DNA of 64,000 nt from Acinetobacter beijerinckii CIP 110307. Its GTDB lineage: Bacteria > Pseudomonadota > Gammaproteobacteria > Pseudomonadales > Moraxellaceae. Under the pieces are notes generated by a model. It did not search any database. It had not been told where the DNA came from and saw nothing but the letters and a program-made list of their open reading frames with translations. The stretch's first letter is position 1. Each line of letters starts with the position of its first letter. The stretch lies in contig NZ_KB849765.1 of NCBI RefSeq assembly GCF_000369005.1, forward strand, positions 124,001-188,000. Direction: 5' to 3'. Shown piece by piece: positions 38,909-51,771 of this stretch. A program made the translations under genes and the position numbers.

Positions 38909-39805
38909 TTACATCACTCCAATATGTTCATGTAAAAATTCTAATTGGGTTGTGACTGCTTTTTCAAACCAAGAACCATGATAAATATCAAAATGTTTCA
39001 TTTCCCATTCATGATAGCTCACAAATGGCGCAATATTAGTGGCAGCTTCACGACTCGACGCAATCGGAATCAAAGAGTCATGCTTGGCTGCAATGAATAA
39101 AACAGGGATATTAATTTTACGTACAAACTGAATCGGACGGTATCGCATTAGATTAAAAAATACACGTGCTGGAACTTCACCACTCCAATAATAATCAGGA
39201 TTTACTATTGAATGATATCCATAATAACTATCTGCCGTCTGTAAAAAGCATAATTTAAACTGATCAACCACAGGTAAAGTTTTCGGAACCAAACCCATTT
39301 TAGAACCCATATAGTCTTGGCTAGATCGTTTCAGTGCTTCTGGATAACGCTGTAAAGGATATAACTTAGCTGTCTCAGCACCATCTACATAAGGTACTTG
39401 TACCATAACAGCCTGAATGTTTTTAAGATCGGTAGCCAAACTTAATGCATAGCCACCGCTTAATGACGTTCCCCATAGAATAATTCGACGACTATCAATC
39501 AGTTTACAATTGGAAGCATGCTGAACAATCGTCTTCCAATCATCCAACTGTGAGCTTAAAGAAACTAATTCTCTCGGTTTCCCCGTACTCCCTCCCCAAT
39601 ACCGATAATCAAATAAAATAACGGCATAACCTGCTTGCGCGAACCGCTGAGCGTATTGAATCAATTTAAACTGACGTAAACCAGCAAAACCATGCGCCAT
39701 AATAATTACAGCAGGCTTAATGTTTGATTTGGGAAGATAGAAGTCAGCCGCGATCGTTTCATCACCACTAGGAACATACAACGGCTCTACGGTATAGGTG
39801 TGCAT
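38909..39805 (-). CDS. Alpha/beta hydrolase of unknown substrate
   Basis: This 298-residue hydrolase shows an oxyanion HGFAGL and the nucleophile elbow WGTSLSGGY. An Asp is in KHDSLIP, and the likely His is in WEMKHFDIYHG. The beginning resembles prolyl-oligopeptidase-like and xylan-esterase-type families (DFYLP, VIILMAHGFAGLRQFKL). It is the promoter-proximal gene of the hydrolase-trxC-thioesterase-msrC run. Confidence 0.88.
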   Translation of the reverse strand: MHTYTVEPLYVPSGDETIAADFYLPKSNIKPAVIIMAHGFAGLRQFKLIQYAQRFAQAGYAVILFDYRYWGGSTGKPRELVSLSSQLDDWKTIVQHASNCKLIDSRRIILWGTSLSGGYALSLATDLKNIQAVMVQVPYVDGAETAKLYPLQRYPEALKRSSQDYMGSKMGLVPKTLPVVDQFKLCFLQTADSYYGYHSIVNPDYYWSGEVPARVFFNLMRYRPIQFVRKINIPVLFIAAKHDSLIPIASSREAATNIAPFVSYHEWEMKHFDIYHGSWFEKAVTTQLEFLHEHIGVM

Positions 39806-39929
39806 GCGCGCTCCATTGCGTTTATCTTATTACTTATCATCACTTATTTACTAAAGACATTTAAACTCAAGTTCAAGCTTAATGCTATGATAGAGCATAA
39901 AATGTTTTGTTTGTTTTTGGAGTGACAAG

Positions 39930-40265
39930 ATGTCAGATAATATAGGTTTTGCAGGTCAAATTGGACCAGAACATGTAGAACAAGTTGTTGAAAAAGGTTT
40001 CAAATCTATAATTAATAATCGTCCCGATATGGAAGGCGGTCCAGAGCAGCCAACTAGTGCTCAAATTGAAGAATCAGCACGTAATGCAGGACTAGATTAT
40101 GTTTATCAGCCTGTTGTTGCTGGTCAAATTACTGAGTTAGATGTCCGTACTTTTGCCAATCATTATAATGAACTACCAAAACCTATTTTAATGTTCTGCC
40201 GCACAGGTAATCGCTCAAATAATTTATACCAGTTAGCAAAACAAATGGATTTATTGGATGATTAA
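39930..40265 (+). CDS. DUF442/TIGR01244 beta-lactamase-hydrolase-like phosphatase domain
   Basis: This 111-residue protein has a phosphatase-like P-loop CRTGNRSNNLYQ, with Cys and Arg in the CX5R spacing, and the N-terminal GQIGPEHVEQVVEKGFKSIINNRPD. The family (BLH) is a short dual-specificity-phosphatase-like fold, also linked to sulfur transfer and sulfide control. Here it is a single domain, not fused to a metallo-hydrolase or rhodanese. Function is not fixed by context. Confidence 0.88.
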   Translation: MSDNIGFAGQIGPEHVEQVVEKGFKSIINNRPDMEGGPEQPTSAQIEESARNAGLDYVYQPVVAGQITELDVRTFANHYNELPKPILMFCRTGNRSNNLYQLAKQMDLLDD

Positions 40266-40291
40266 AATTAAAAAAATATTTTTTAAAACAA

Positions 40292-40329
40292 ATTGCAATA
40301 AAAATGCAATAAGGCTTTTATTGCAATAT
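40292..40329 (+). terminator. Terminator after the BLH-family gene
   Basis: Twelve-base arms attgcaataaaa and ttttattgcaat with a 12-base loop, 27 bases past the stop. The U-tract is modest. Confidence 0.6.
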
Positions 40330-40375
40330 TATCTAATGAGTAAAGAATAAAAAATTACAAGCTTAATTTATAAAT

Positions 40376-40404
40376 AAATGCCTAATGAATTTCATTAGGC
40401 ATTT
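40376..40404. terminator. Terminator near the end of the Ig-like lipoprotein gene
   Basis: Perfect 13-base arms around cctaatga/tcattagg with a 3-base loop, A/T-rich on both sides. It lies 32 bases past the minus-strand stop and may serve both directions. Confidence 0.75.
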
Positions 40405-40435
40405 TTAAAATAGCTAACTACTTATTAAAAATTAG

Positions 40436-42487
40436 TTACTTATAATTATTACAAGTACTAATATCTGTACCAAATGGACTCGTCTCATCTGGTCTCCATT
40501 TTCCTTCGATATCATCAACATCAACTGCTGCAACAGGTGGTACAAGAGATAATGACATTGTGTTATCTTTCGTTGATACAGTAGTTGAAGCATTTAGGTT
40601 TACACGTAACCAATTCGAATAATTTTTACCATAACGGACTTTAAAATCAAACTTACCTTGCGCATCAGTTGTGAATGTTGCTTTAGTTCCAAGTGGAGCA
40701 TTACTCATACTTAATATTGCAATGTTATTTGCATATTCATTCGAAGGGCATTCAACAAAAGTAGTAATTCGTTTTGCAACACCATTTTCATAAGTCATAT
40801 AATCTCGTGACCAACGTAAAAAACTGAACCAACCAATAGTTCCATCAGTTGCTTGACCATAAGTATAGTCACGTACCCAATTAAACTTACCTTTCATAAA
40901 GCTGACTAGTTCTAAAGAAATACTAATCTCATGATTTGGAATAGGGTTTCCTGCTGTATCTACAACAGAAGCAGAAAACTCCTTATTATAAAAGGTATTA
41001 GCCGAAGGATCTGTAGCAACTAAATGGTTTTGAGATATAGTTATATAAGCTGACTGAGTAGAAACGGTTAATTTTAAATTAGGTGAATAAACAGGTTTAG
41101 GAGTTACCGCATTACCAGCTGACGCATTAATCTCTACACCACCACCTAGTGTTTGTGCGGCACCAGCTGTATAAATAACTGTAGCTCGACCCGCACTATC
41201 GGTCATAGCAGTTGGTTGAGAAATACTACCTGTAGAAGAAGTATCTTTAACAACATTAAAGGATACTTCTGTATTAGGTACAGGCGAACCATTTTTGTCT
41301 TTAACTAAAGCTATAACTTTAGTCTTAGCACCTGGAGATAAAACACTTGATTCCGATTGTATTGAAATAGTGGCTGGAACTCCTGGGCTAATTTTTTGAG
41401 TAATGTAAATAACATTCACACCAAATTGCGCAGAAACAGTAGCTATTGATGCTATAGCACCGATTAAAGTTGTTGAAGCATCACCAACCCACATTCCATT
41501 TTCTTGTCTAATATTAATAATAGAAGCTTGAGATATTACACTACCATTTGTTGTTGCAAATTTAATAGTTTTCCCGCTTAGCTCAGCTTGAGTATTAGCA
41601 GCGACTTTGAAAGTTAGTAGCTTAGGTATATCTACACCAACAGGATTTGTATCTGAAGTTAATTGTAAAACATTGTTCACTACATTGGCTGTTAAAACTA
41701 CAGCATCAGTAGATAATAAGTTACTTATTGACTGATTAGCAGCATCTACAGTTATTTTACCAATTAAGCTTAGTTGGCGATTTGCTGAACTAACAACAGT
41801 AGAATATGGAACTTTAAAAATAGCTCGACCATTACTATCTGTTGTTTTTACATCTGTAATAACTTTTCCTGTTGAGTCAACTAAACTTGCTTGTGCATTA
41901 TGTAAAGGATTTCCAATAGCATCAAGTGCAATTAATGTAACGTTAGCAGTTTCACCCTCTTGTAATAAACTCAAATCAGAAGAAAGAATAATAGCCGTAC
42001 CATTTACAGGAATTGTTAATTCTTGTTTTGCTTGACCAGAACTTACCACAATTGTGATGGTTCTATTCATACGTTGATTAAGTGTTGAATTCACTAATGA
42101 AAGTTTTGTTGTAATTAGTCCATTCTCATCACTAGTTAGAGTGCTTTTAGTGTCTAAACTAGCACCAGCAGTTTGAGCATCTTTTATTTCTATTTTAACA
42201 TTTGCTTTAGGTATAATGCCGCCAGTTTTATCTAAGGTACGAATAGTTAAAGTTAAACTATCTTCACCACCAGCATTTAAGCTACTTTTACTCTGTCCTA
42301 CCGATAACAGCTCAGCAGAAACTTGATTCGGTTCTGTTGTCCCACCTGATCCCGATGTTCCCCCGCCATTTGAATTATTTGAGTTTGAGCTATCAAAATA
42401 CCCTCCACCGCCTCCACAACTAGCAAGCAATATAGACAATGCAACTGCCGATAATTTGAGATTGAGTTGCTTCTTATTCATAATCAT
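40436..42487 (-). CDS. Large lipoprotein with bacterial Ig-like (Big_1) repeats
   Basis: This protein of about 683 residues starts with a lipoprotein signal ending LASC, followed by a Gly/Ser/Asn-rich linker. Several Ig-like repeats follow, seen as alternating patterns such as SSDLSLLQEGETANVTLIAL, DSNGRAIFKV, and VLSPGAKTKVIALVKDKNGSPVPNTEVSF with DSAGRATVIYTAG. The C-terminal third has no repeats I recognise. This layout fits surface adhesins and structural lipoproteins rather than enzymes. The start at 42487 is set by GGGG 5 bases upstream; the ATG at 42481 is an alternative. The gene next to it is an IS remnant and the rRNA operon. Confidence 0.85.
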   Translation of the reverse strand: MIMNKKQLNLKLSAVALSILLASCGGGGGYFDSSNSNNSNGGGTSGSGGTTEPNQVSAELLSVGQSKSSLNAGGEDSLTLTIRTLDKTGGIIPKANVKIEIKDAQTAGASLDTKSTLTSDENGLITTKLSLVNSTLNQRMNRTITIVVSSGQAKQELTIPVNGTAIILSSDLSLLQEGETANVTLIALDAIGNPLHNAQASLVDSTGKVITDVKTTDSNGRAIFKVPYSTVVSSANRQLSLIGKITVDAANQSISNLLSTDAVVLTANVVNNVLQLTSDTNPVGVDIPKLLTFKVAANTQAELSGKTIKFATTNGSVISQASIINIRQENGMWVGDASTTLIGAIASIATVSAQFGVNVIYITQKISPGVPATISIQSESSVLSPGAKTKVIALVKDKNGSPVPNTEVSFNVVKDTSSTGSISQPTAMTDSAGRATVIYTAGAAQTLGGGVEINASAGNAVTPKPVYSPNLKLTVSTQSAYITISQNHLVATDPSANTFYNKEFSASVVDTAGNPIPNHEISISLELVSFMKGKFNWVRDYTYGQATDGTIGWFSFLRWSRDYMTYENGVAKRITTFVECPSNEYANNIAILSMSNAPLGTKATFTTDAQGKFDFKVRYGKNYSNWLRVNLNASTTVSTKDNTMSLSLVPPVAAVDVDDIEGKWRPDETSPFGTDISTCNNYK

Positions 42488-42713
42488 CTTTACCCCTGTC
42501 AAATCTAAAATGAATAATTAGATTTCTATTTATAAAAATATTGCTAATGTAATCATAATATTTATTTTATGTAAATATAGTTAGTCTTTAATAAAAGAAT
42601 ATTAAAGTGATATTAGTCAAGTTCTTCTTTAAAATAGAGATCTTGCTTAATAATTACATTAAAAAAAAACAACATGAATCCCAGTTACAAGAAAACACTA
42701 TCCAACTTAACTA

Positions 42714-43454
42714 GGATCTATTGACATTTCATAGCGGTAGCCAACTAAATATACAGGCTAAAGCAACTGAATTTTCGTAGTTCTGCTTTAGCTTGTCATA
42801 ACATGTTGCAATTCCCCTAAATTGCTTGAGTCTAGCAAAGCTATTCTCAACTAAGTGCCTGATTTTATATAAGTACCAGTCCATATAATCATTGTTCGAT
42901 CGTGTATTGGATTTCTTTGGAATGTTTGTTTTAGTCGCTGTTTTTTCTATCTGCTCTCTCAATAATTCTGAGTCATATCCTTTATCTGCACAAAGTACAT
43001 CGGTATCTTTTAAATCAACACTATCGACTAATGCAGGTGCAACCCTCACATCATGGGTGGTATCATCATGAATGAGAAATTGAATAGGATTTCCATTCGA
43101 ATCTACGGCTAAATGGATTTTAGAGCTGTTCCCACCGATACTTCTAGAAATAGCTTGATCCTTGAGTCCTGTGGCATGTTGATGTGCTCGAATATAGCTA
43201 GCATCAATAAATACCCATTCTAGATCAGCATTTTTTGACAATAATTTAAATATTTTTAATAGCTTATTATCTTTAGACCATCTAGTGAATCGTTTAAATA
43301 TGGTGTTGGACTTACCAATTGTGGACAATAGATTTCAGCTTTAACCAGTGTTGATCATTCAGCATTGTACGAGGCATAGCGAGGAGTAAATTTGGTTTGG
43401 CGATTGAATTTTACTTTCTCCCTATTTTTTTGCACAGTAAATGTCAACAGACCC
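42714..43454 (-). mobile_element. IS5-family (IS427-type) insertion sequence with an internal deletion
   Basis: The 741-base element is bounded by imperfect inverted repeats, GGATCTATTGACATTT at 42714-42729 and the complement of GGGTCTGTTGACATTT at 43439-43454 (14 of 16 matching). TA occurs just outside both ends, consistent with a 2-base TA target duplication. Relatives are around 850 bases, so about 110-120 bases are missing from the 5' part of the transposase. It lies between the Ig-like lipoprotein and the rRNA operon terminator. Confidence 0.8.
42729..43377 (-). pseudogene. Transposase of the IS5 family, internally deleted and frameshifted
   Basis: The start, MPRTMLNDQHWLKLKSIV at 43377, reads into a stop (TAA at 43312-43314). 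In another frame, the rest begins near FKRFTRWSKDNKLL and continues to the end. It retains the DDE residues: Asp in WVFIDASYIRAHQH, Asp in VLCADKGYDSE, and Glu in LVENSFARLKQFRG. The typical middle of OrfA (helix-turn-helix region and WRDLP) is missing. An active transposase is therefore unlikely, although the catalytic domain itself is intact. Confidence 0.8.
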
Positions 43455-43506
43455 TATATTTCATTCTAAATTTAATTTTTTCTTTCTATTTTCTTTTCCC
43501 CCGCGA

Positions 43507-43542
43507 TAAAAAACACCCCTAACCGTTAGGTTAGAGGTGTTT
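43507..43542 (-). terminator. Terminator of the rRNA operon
   Basis: Fourteen-base arms aaacacccctaacc and ggttagaggtgttt with a gtta loop and one mismatch are followed on the minus strand by a U-run. It lies just past the 5S gene. Confidence 0.9.
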
Positions 43543-43552
43543 GAATTTAAAA

Positions 43553-43666
43553 GCTGGCGATGACTTACTCTCACATGGCAAGTGCCACACTACCATCAGC
43601 GCGAAGAGGTTTCACTTCTGAGTTCGGGAAGGGATCAGGTGGTTCACTCTTGCTATTGTCGCCAGC
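43553..43666 (-). rRNA. rrf: 5S ribosomal RNA
   Basis: About 114 bases on the minus strand, starting and ending with the paired helix gctggcga(c)/gtcgccagc and containing the typical inner segment cgaactcagaagtgaaac. It is the last gene of the rRNA operon, after 23S. Confidence 0.95.
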
Positions 43667-43825
43667 AAACTGTTTTGGCTTTCGGTGGTCTTACTCTTGA
43701 ACTTAATTTTAAGTTCTTTGCCACTTAGTACCGAAAGAGTTATTAACGGATTAGATCATTGGTCTGTATTGTAACTAGTTTATACACTAAATCAAGTTAA
43801 GTATTGAATTTATCTTGAATACAAC

Positions 43826-43845
43826 AACTGTTTGGGTGTTGTATA

Positions 43846-43851
<6 letters not shown>
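43826..43851. other. 3' arm of the 23S processing stem
   Basis: The plus-strand sequence here (gttgtatagtcaag at its right end) recurs in reverse complement at 46730-46756. In the precursor RNA they form a stem of about 24 pairs with one mismatch that brings the ends of 23S together for RNase III cleavage. Confidence 0.75.
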
Positions 43852-46729
<2,878 letters not shown>

Positions 46730-46738
<9 letters not shown>

Positions 46739-46756
46739 ACAACCCCAAACAGTCGT
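46730..46756. other. 5' arm of the 23S processing stem
   Basis: This is the complement of 43826-43851. It contains cttgactatacaac and the following aaacagt, and lies just upstream of mature 23S in the precursor. Confidence 0.75.
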
Positions 46757-47150
46757 TAACACATACAAGTGAGTGTTAGCGTTGCAAACTTAATTGCTAC
46801 TATTCGTTGTCTGTGAACTTAATCACCATACAGCTTCAATCTAAATTCATTACCAAAACGCTTGATTCAGTGTTTTTGCTAGTTCTCAGATTAACTCTTC
46901 ATCCAACTGAAATACTTACGTATTACTGTTAGTGTTGAATTAATCGAGTTTGAACAATTTATTTCAGACTCAATTTTCTAATCTGTTAATGATTAACTAC
47001 CACCTCGTCGGTGCGTAGTAAACTGTGATAAATCACAGAAGTTAATAAACTCAAATCAAAATCTCTTTTGATTTATTTAGGCATTTATTAATTTCTATAA
47101 TTTACTTTAGCTTTGAATTAATTTCGTTTTTACAAACTCTTTTTAATTCA
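46757..47150. other. rRNA spacer between tRNA-Ala and 23S
   Basis: Transcribed non-coding spacer of the rRNA operon. Apart from the start of the 23S processing stem, I see nothing that I can identify; it is AT-rich and has no open frame worth calling. Confidence 0.6.
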
Positions 47151-47226
47151 TGGTGGAGACTAGGAGAGTCGAACTCCTGACCTCCTGCGTGCAAAGCAGG
47201 CGCTCTACCAACTAAGCTAAGTCCCC
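47151..47226 (-). tRNA. alaT: tRNA-Ala (anticodon TGC)
   Basis: This 76-base tRNA reads GGGGACTTAGCTTAG at its 5' end and ends with CACCA. The anticodon loop is CTTTGCACG, anticodon TGC. The acceptor and T arms pair, and CCA is encoded. It lies in the 16S-23S spacer. Confidence 0.96.
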
Positions 47227-47296
47227 AGCTTAAATCATAATGAACGACATATCTTTCAATCTAGCAGCTTGTGATTATTCATCACTTCGTCAGTAG

Positions 47297-47373
<77 letters not shown>

Positions 47374-47387
47374 TCAGATACATCTTC

Positions 47388-47417
47388 GAAGAACAACTTG
47401 TTGTGGATTCTTACCGG
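47388..47417. other. 3' arm of the 16S processing stem
   Basis: The segment gaagaacaacttgttgtgg with the following attcttaccgg pairs in the precursor RNA with the 16S leader at 49090-49118, giving a stem of about 27 pairs with few mismatches that closes around 16S. Confidence 0.75.
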
Positions 47418-47432
47418 CCATCAATCTTTCGT

Positions 47433-48969
<1,537 letters not shown>

Positions 48970-49089
48970 TATAATCATTAGTAGCTTATGGCTACAAATC
49001 TTGGCTCATCAATTTTCTGACTTTAATTTCTCAAATAAACTTCGAGTAATTTCTACCATCTAATCAATGAAATATTTTCGATCGATTAA

Positions 49090-49118
49090 CCAGTAAAAAT
49101 CCACACAAGTTGTTCTTC
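49090..49118. other. 5' leader arm of the 16S processing stem
   Basis: The segment ccagtaaaaatccacacaag with the following ttgttcttc is complementary to 47388-47417 apart from a short bulge. Confidence 0.75.
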
Positions 49119-49170
49119 TATTCTCTTAATGATCTTCTCAATGATTCGTCATCATCAAGCTAGGTCGGCT

Positions 49171-49198
49171 ATATTACTCTGAATTTCTTCAAAGTCAA
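49171..49198 (-). promoter_or_regulatory. rRNA operon promoter, proximal
   Basis: TTGACT and TAATAT with a 16-base spacer, followed by the GC-containing discriminator AGCCGACC. The expected start is about 190 bases before mature 16S. Confidence 0.75.
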
Positions 49199-49310
49199 CA
49201 GGTAATTTAGATATTTATCAAACTTATCAACCAATCCAAGAATCCAACCTTTCTAGCCAAATCCTTGTTTCTCAACAAGTTTTTATCTGCATCACCGCCG
49301 ATGGATGTGC

Positions 49311-49338
49311 ATTCTACAGCATTTCCAAACAGGCGCAA
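49311..49338 (-). promoter_or_regulatory. rRNA operon promoter, distal
   Basis: TTGCGC and TAGAAT with a 16-base spacer, followed by GCACATCC. An A/T-rich stretch (minus strand, rich in AAA and ATT) precedes it and could be an UP element. Confidence 0.55.
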
Positions 49339-49495
49339 CCCCTTTTCTCAATTTCTTTTTGTTTATTATCTCAAGTGATCATCTTTTGAACTAACCAGTA
49401 ACTTTTAATGCTTATTCTTTCGAATTAAGAACTTTTTTTAAACAATTAAGTCCAGTAGAATATGTCTCTTGCTTCACATTTTTTGGCATTTTTGA

Positions 49496-50008
49496 TTGAA
49501 AATACGGTTCGTTGGTAAAAAAGCACAGTTTATTTTGCTTTTAGCGTCTATAGCTATGAGTGAGCTTTGCTACGCCTTATCAAACCACAGCTATTATGAG
49601 TTGGCATTAACGATATTAAGTTATAGTAAGTGGCCTAATACATCACGCCCAGTCATTTGTGTAATTGATAACCCAGATGCCGCCAATCAATTTCAAGCGA
49701 ATATCAAACAATTGGCTTATGATTATCAGGTTCAAGCGGTTAACACTAAAGATTTTTTAAAAACAGAATGTCATGTTGTTTATTTTTCAACAACTACGGC
49801 ACAGCAACAACAAAATTTAATTCAATCGTATCCATCACGCTCATTATTATCATTAAGTACAAATAATCCAAATTGTGAGACTGGTAGTATTTTTTGTCTT
49901 TATAATCGAAAAACTTTTTCTACATTTAAAGTGAATTTAGATGCTTTAAGTTATTCCAAGGTTCATATCGACCCCAGAGTTTTAATCTTGGCGAAGAACA
50001 CGGAGTAG
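49496..50008 (+). CDS. yfiR: YfiR-like periplasmic repressor of diguanylate cyclase
   Basis: This 170-residue protein has an N-terminal signal peptide (about 1-28) and the YfiR fold (LALTILSYSKWP, VHIDPRVLILAK at the end). Four cysteines lie in VICVID, KTECHV and CETGSIFC. In P. aeruginosa YfiR two disulfides, one spaced C-x6-C, tune the protein; the same spacing is seen here. It should bind the periplasmic part of YfiN and keep it inactive. The stop overlaps the next start by one base, so the two genes are translationally coupled. Confidence 0.88.
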   Translation: MKIRFVGKKAQFILLLASIAMSELCYALSNHSYYELALTILSYSKWPNTSRPVICVIDNPDAANQFQANIKQLAYDYQVQAVNTKDFLKTECHVVYFSTTTAQQQQNLIQSYPSRSLLSLSTNNPNCETGSIFCLYNRKTFSTFKVNLDALSYSKVHIDPRVLILAKNTE

Positions 50009-51237
50009 TGAAAGTGATTTCAAATTTATATCAATCTACTTCTTTGCATGCTTTGTTCCGTAAATCTCAATTTACGATTTTTGCGATTACCTTTGTGATT
50101 TGTAGTTGTACATTTGCAACAATTTCAATGTTTACGATGGAAACTTATGCCAAACAAAATTTAAAACTATTAAGCCAAACTGTATTAGAGCGTGTTCAAC
50201 CTGCTGTCGTTTTTAAAGATAAAGGTGCGATTGAACAAATTTTAAAAGATTATACAACTGAACATGCGATACGAAGTATTCATGTTTACGATCCTCAACA
50301 ACAATTACTTTCTGAAAGTACAAAAAAGGTTGCGTATACCCCCTTTCTTCAAAATTTATTGGATGAATGGTTTTTACATGATCCAGTTAAATTGGTTGTG
50401 ATGCACCACAATAAAAAAGTAGGTGATTTGGTTCTTTATGGTAGTTCTGAAAATATTTTGCATTTTTTAAAGACCATTATTATTGGTTTAGCAATTTCAA
50501 TGTTTTTTATTGTGATTGCACTTTTATGGTCAATTAATTTGACCTATCGTCAGATTATGCAAGCGATTAAACCATTAACTCATATCGCTCAATTAGTAAG
50601 TGACCAAAAAGCTTATAATTTACGCTTTCCGAACAATCATATTAGAGAGTTTCAAAATTTAAATACGGTGTTTAATGAGTTGTTAGAAGAAATTCAAATT
50701 TGGAATAACAATCTACAAAAAGAAAATCGTCAACTTTCGTTCCAGGCACATCACGATCAGTTGACCAGTTTACCAAATCGTCATTTCTTCTACGAAGAGC
50801 TGCTCAATATTTTTGAAAATCCGTTATACCGTCATAATTCCGCACTGATATTCATTGATAATAATAAGTTTAAAGTAATTAATGACCAATATGGACATTT
50901 GGCTGGCGATGCTGTTTTGAAAGAAATGGCTTCGCGTTTAAAGCTTTCTGTTCGACAAGAAGATTTCATTGCTCGTTTGGGTGGTGATGAGTTTGCAATT
51001 ATTTTGCATGCAATTCACCATGCTGATCATTTACAGGCAATTGCTGAAGGTTTACTTGCAAGCTGCAAAGAACCTTTGGATTTTAATGGGGATGTTATTC
51101 ATTTTGGTTTTAGTTTAGGTATTGCATTTTCTCAATTTGCTGAAAATCCCGAGGATTTAGTCATGCAAGCAGATCAAGCAATGTATAAAGCTAAAAATTT
51201 AAATCCACATTGGTTTGTTTATAAACCAGAAATTTAG
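50008..51237 (+). CDS. yfiN: Membrane diguanylate cyclase, YfiN/TpbB-like
   Basis: This 409-residue protein has a helix near 20-42, a periplasmic sensor domain (about 43-150), a second helix near 155-175, a HAMP-like linker (about 180-245) and a GGDEF domain. The active site GGDEF and the inhibitory site RQED are both intact, with the latter five residues before GGDEF. It makes cyclic-di-GMP and can be product-inhibited. It starts at a GTG overlapping the yfiR stop. Confidence 0.92.
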   Translation: MKVISNLYQSTSLHALFRKSQFTIFAITFVICSCTFATISMFTMETYAKQNLKLLSQTVLERVQPAVVFKDKGAIEQILKDYTTEHAIRSIHVYDPQQQLLSESTKKVAYTPFLQNLLDEWFLHDPVKLVVMHHNKKVGDLVLYGSSENILHFLKTIIIGLAISMFFIVIALLWSINLTYRQIMQAIKPLTHIAQLVSDQKAYNLRFPNNHIREFQNLNTVFNELLEEIQIWNNNLQKENRQLSFQAHHDQLTSLPNRHFFYEELLNIFENPLYRHNSALIFIDNNKFKVINDQYGHLAGDAVLKEMASRLKLSVRQEDFIARLGGDEFAIILHAIHHADHLQAIAEGLLASCKEPLDFNGDVIHFGFSLGIAFSQFAENPEDLVMQADQAMYKAKNLNPHWFVYKPEI

Positions 51238-51245
51238 GATATGTT

Positions 51246-51725
51246 ATGTACGCTCGCAGCATTAAAATTTCATTCATAGCGTTACTCTGCCTAACATTAG
51301 CTGGCTGTTTAAGTTTTGGTCCACTTAAATACCGTCAAGTAAAAATGTTGAAAAAAGAAGGTTTCGTTTTAACAGACGAGGGCTGGAGTTTGGGTTTACC
51401 TGAGCGTTTACTTTTCGATTTTAATAAATCAGATATTAAACCTGATCATGCGAAGGAAATTGCTCGCCTTGCAAAACAATTAGAGAAATATGACTTACAG
51501 AAATTAAAAGTCGTAGGTCATACCGATGATATTGGCAATCCAGAGTACAACAAAAAGCTTTCTGAAGAACGTGCTCAAAGTGTTGCTTCGATTTTCGTTA
51601 ATCAAGGTTTTAAGCCAAATAATCTCACCATTATTGGTCGTGGCTCAGATCAACCATTTGTAGCCAACACCTCTGAGGAAAATCGTGCCAATAATCGTCG
51701 TGTCGCTGTGATTATTATTCCTTAA
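51246..51725 (+). CDS. yfiB: YfiB-like OmpA-family outer-membrane lipoprotein
   Basis: This 159-residue lipoprotein has the lipobox LAGC (Cys21) and a C-terminal OmpA-like peptidoglycan-binding domain (FDFNKSDIKPDH, then VVGHTDDIGNPEYNKKLSEERAQSV, and NRRVAVII). In P. aeruginosa YfiB senses envelope state and sequesters YfiR, freeing YfiN. It lies 8 bases after yfiN and completes a yfiR-yfiN-yfiB operon, in an order different from the pseudomonad yfiBNR. Confidence 0.9.
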   Translation: MYARSIKISFIALLCLTLAGCLSFGPLKYRQVKMLKKEGFVLTDEGWSLGLPERLLFDFNKSDIKPDHAKEIARLAKQLEKYDLQKLKVVGHTDDIGNPEYNKKLSEERAQSVASIFVNQGFKPNNLTIIGRGSDQPFVANTSEENRANNRRVAVIIIP

Positions 51726-51737
51726 TTATTATAGTTT

Positions 51738-51769
51738 AAAAAAGCCGACTTAGATGAGTCGGCTTTTTT
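51738..51769. terminator. Bidirectional terminator after yfiB
   Basis: Thirteen-base arms around aaaaaagccgact and its complement with a 6-base loop, and T-runs on both sides. It serves the convergent metallophosphoesterase too. Confidence 0.9.
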
Positions 51770-51771
51770 AT

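Larger units (their letters stand above)
48970..49495. other. rRNA operon leader and promoter region
   Basis: Non-coding region between 16S and yfiR. It contains two candidate tandem promoters for the rRNA operon on the minus strand, an A/T-rich upstream stretch that could be an UP element, and the leader arm of the 16S processing stem. I could not find a clear boxA antitermination motif. The promoter of the yfiR operon must also lie near the right end. Confidence 0.6.

Noticed and set aside
40292..40435. Small RNA between two hairpins
   Set aside because: Both hairpins are adequately explained as terminators of the flanking genes and no promoter is evident.
42729..43328. Complete transposase gene
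   Set aside because: The frame begins only at a TTG inside the expected coding region and lacks the N-terminal DNA-binding part, which is present out of frame upstream; treated as a broken gene.
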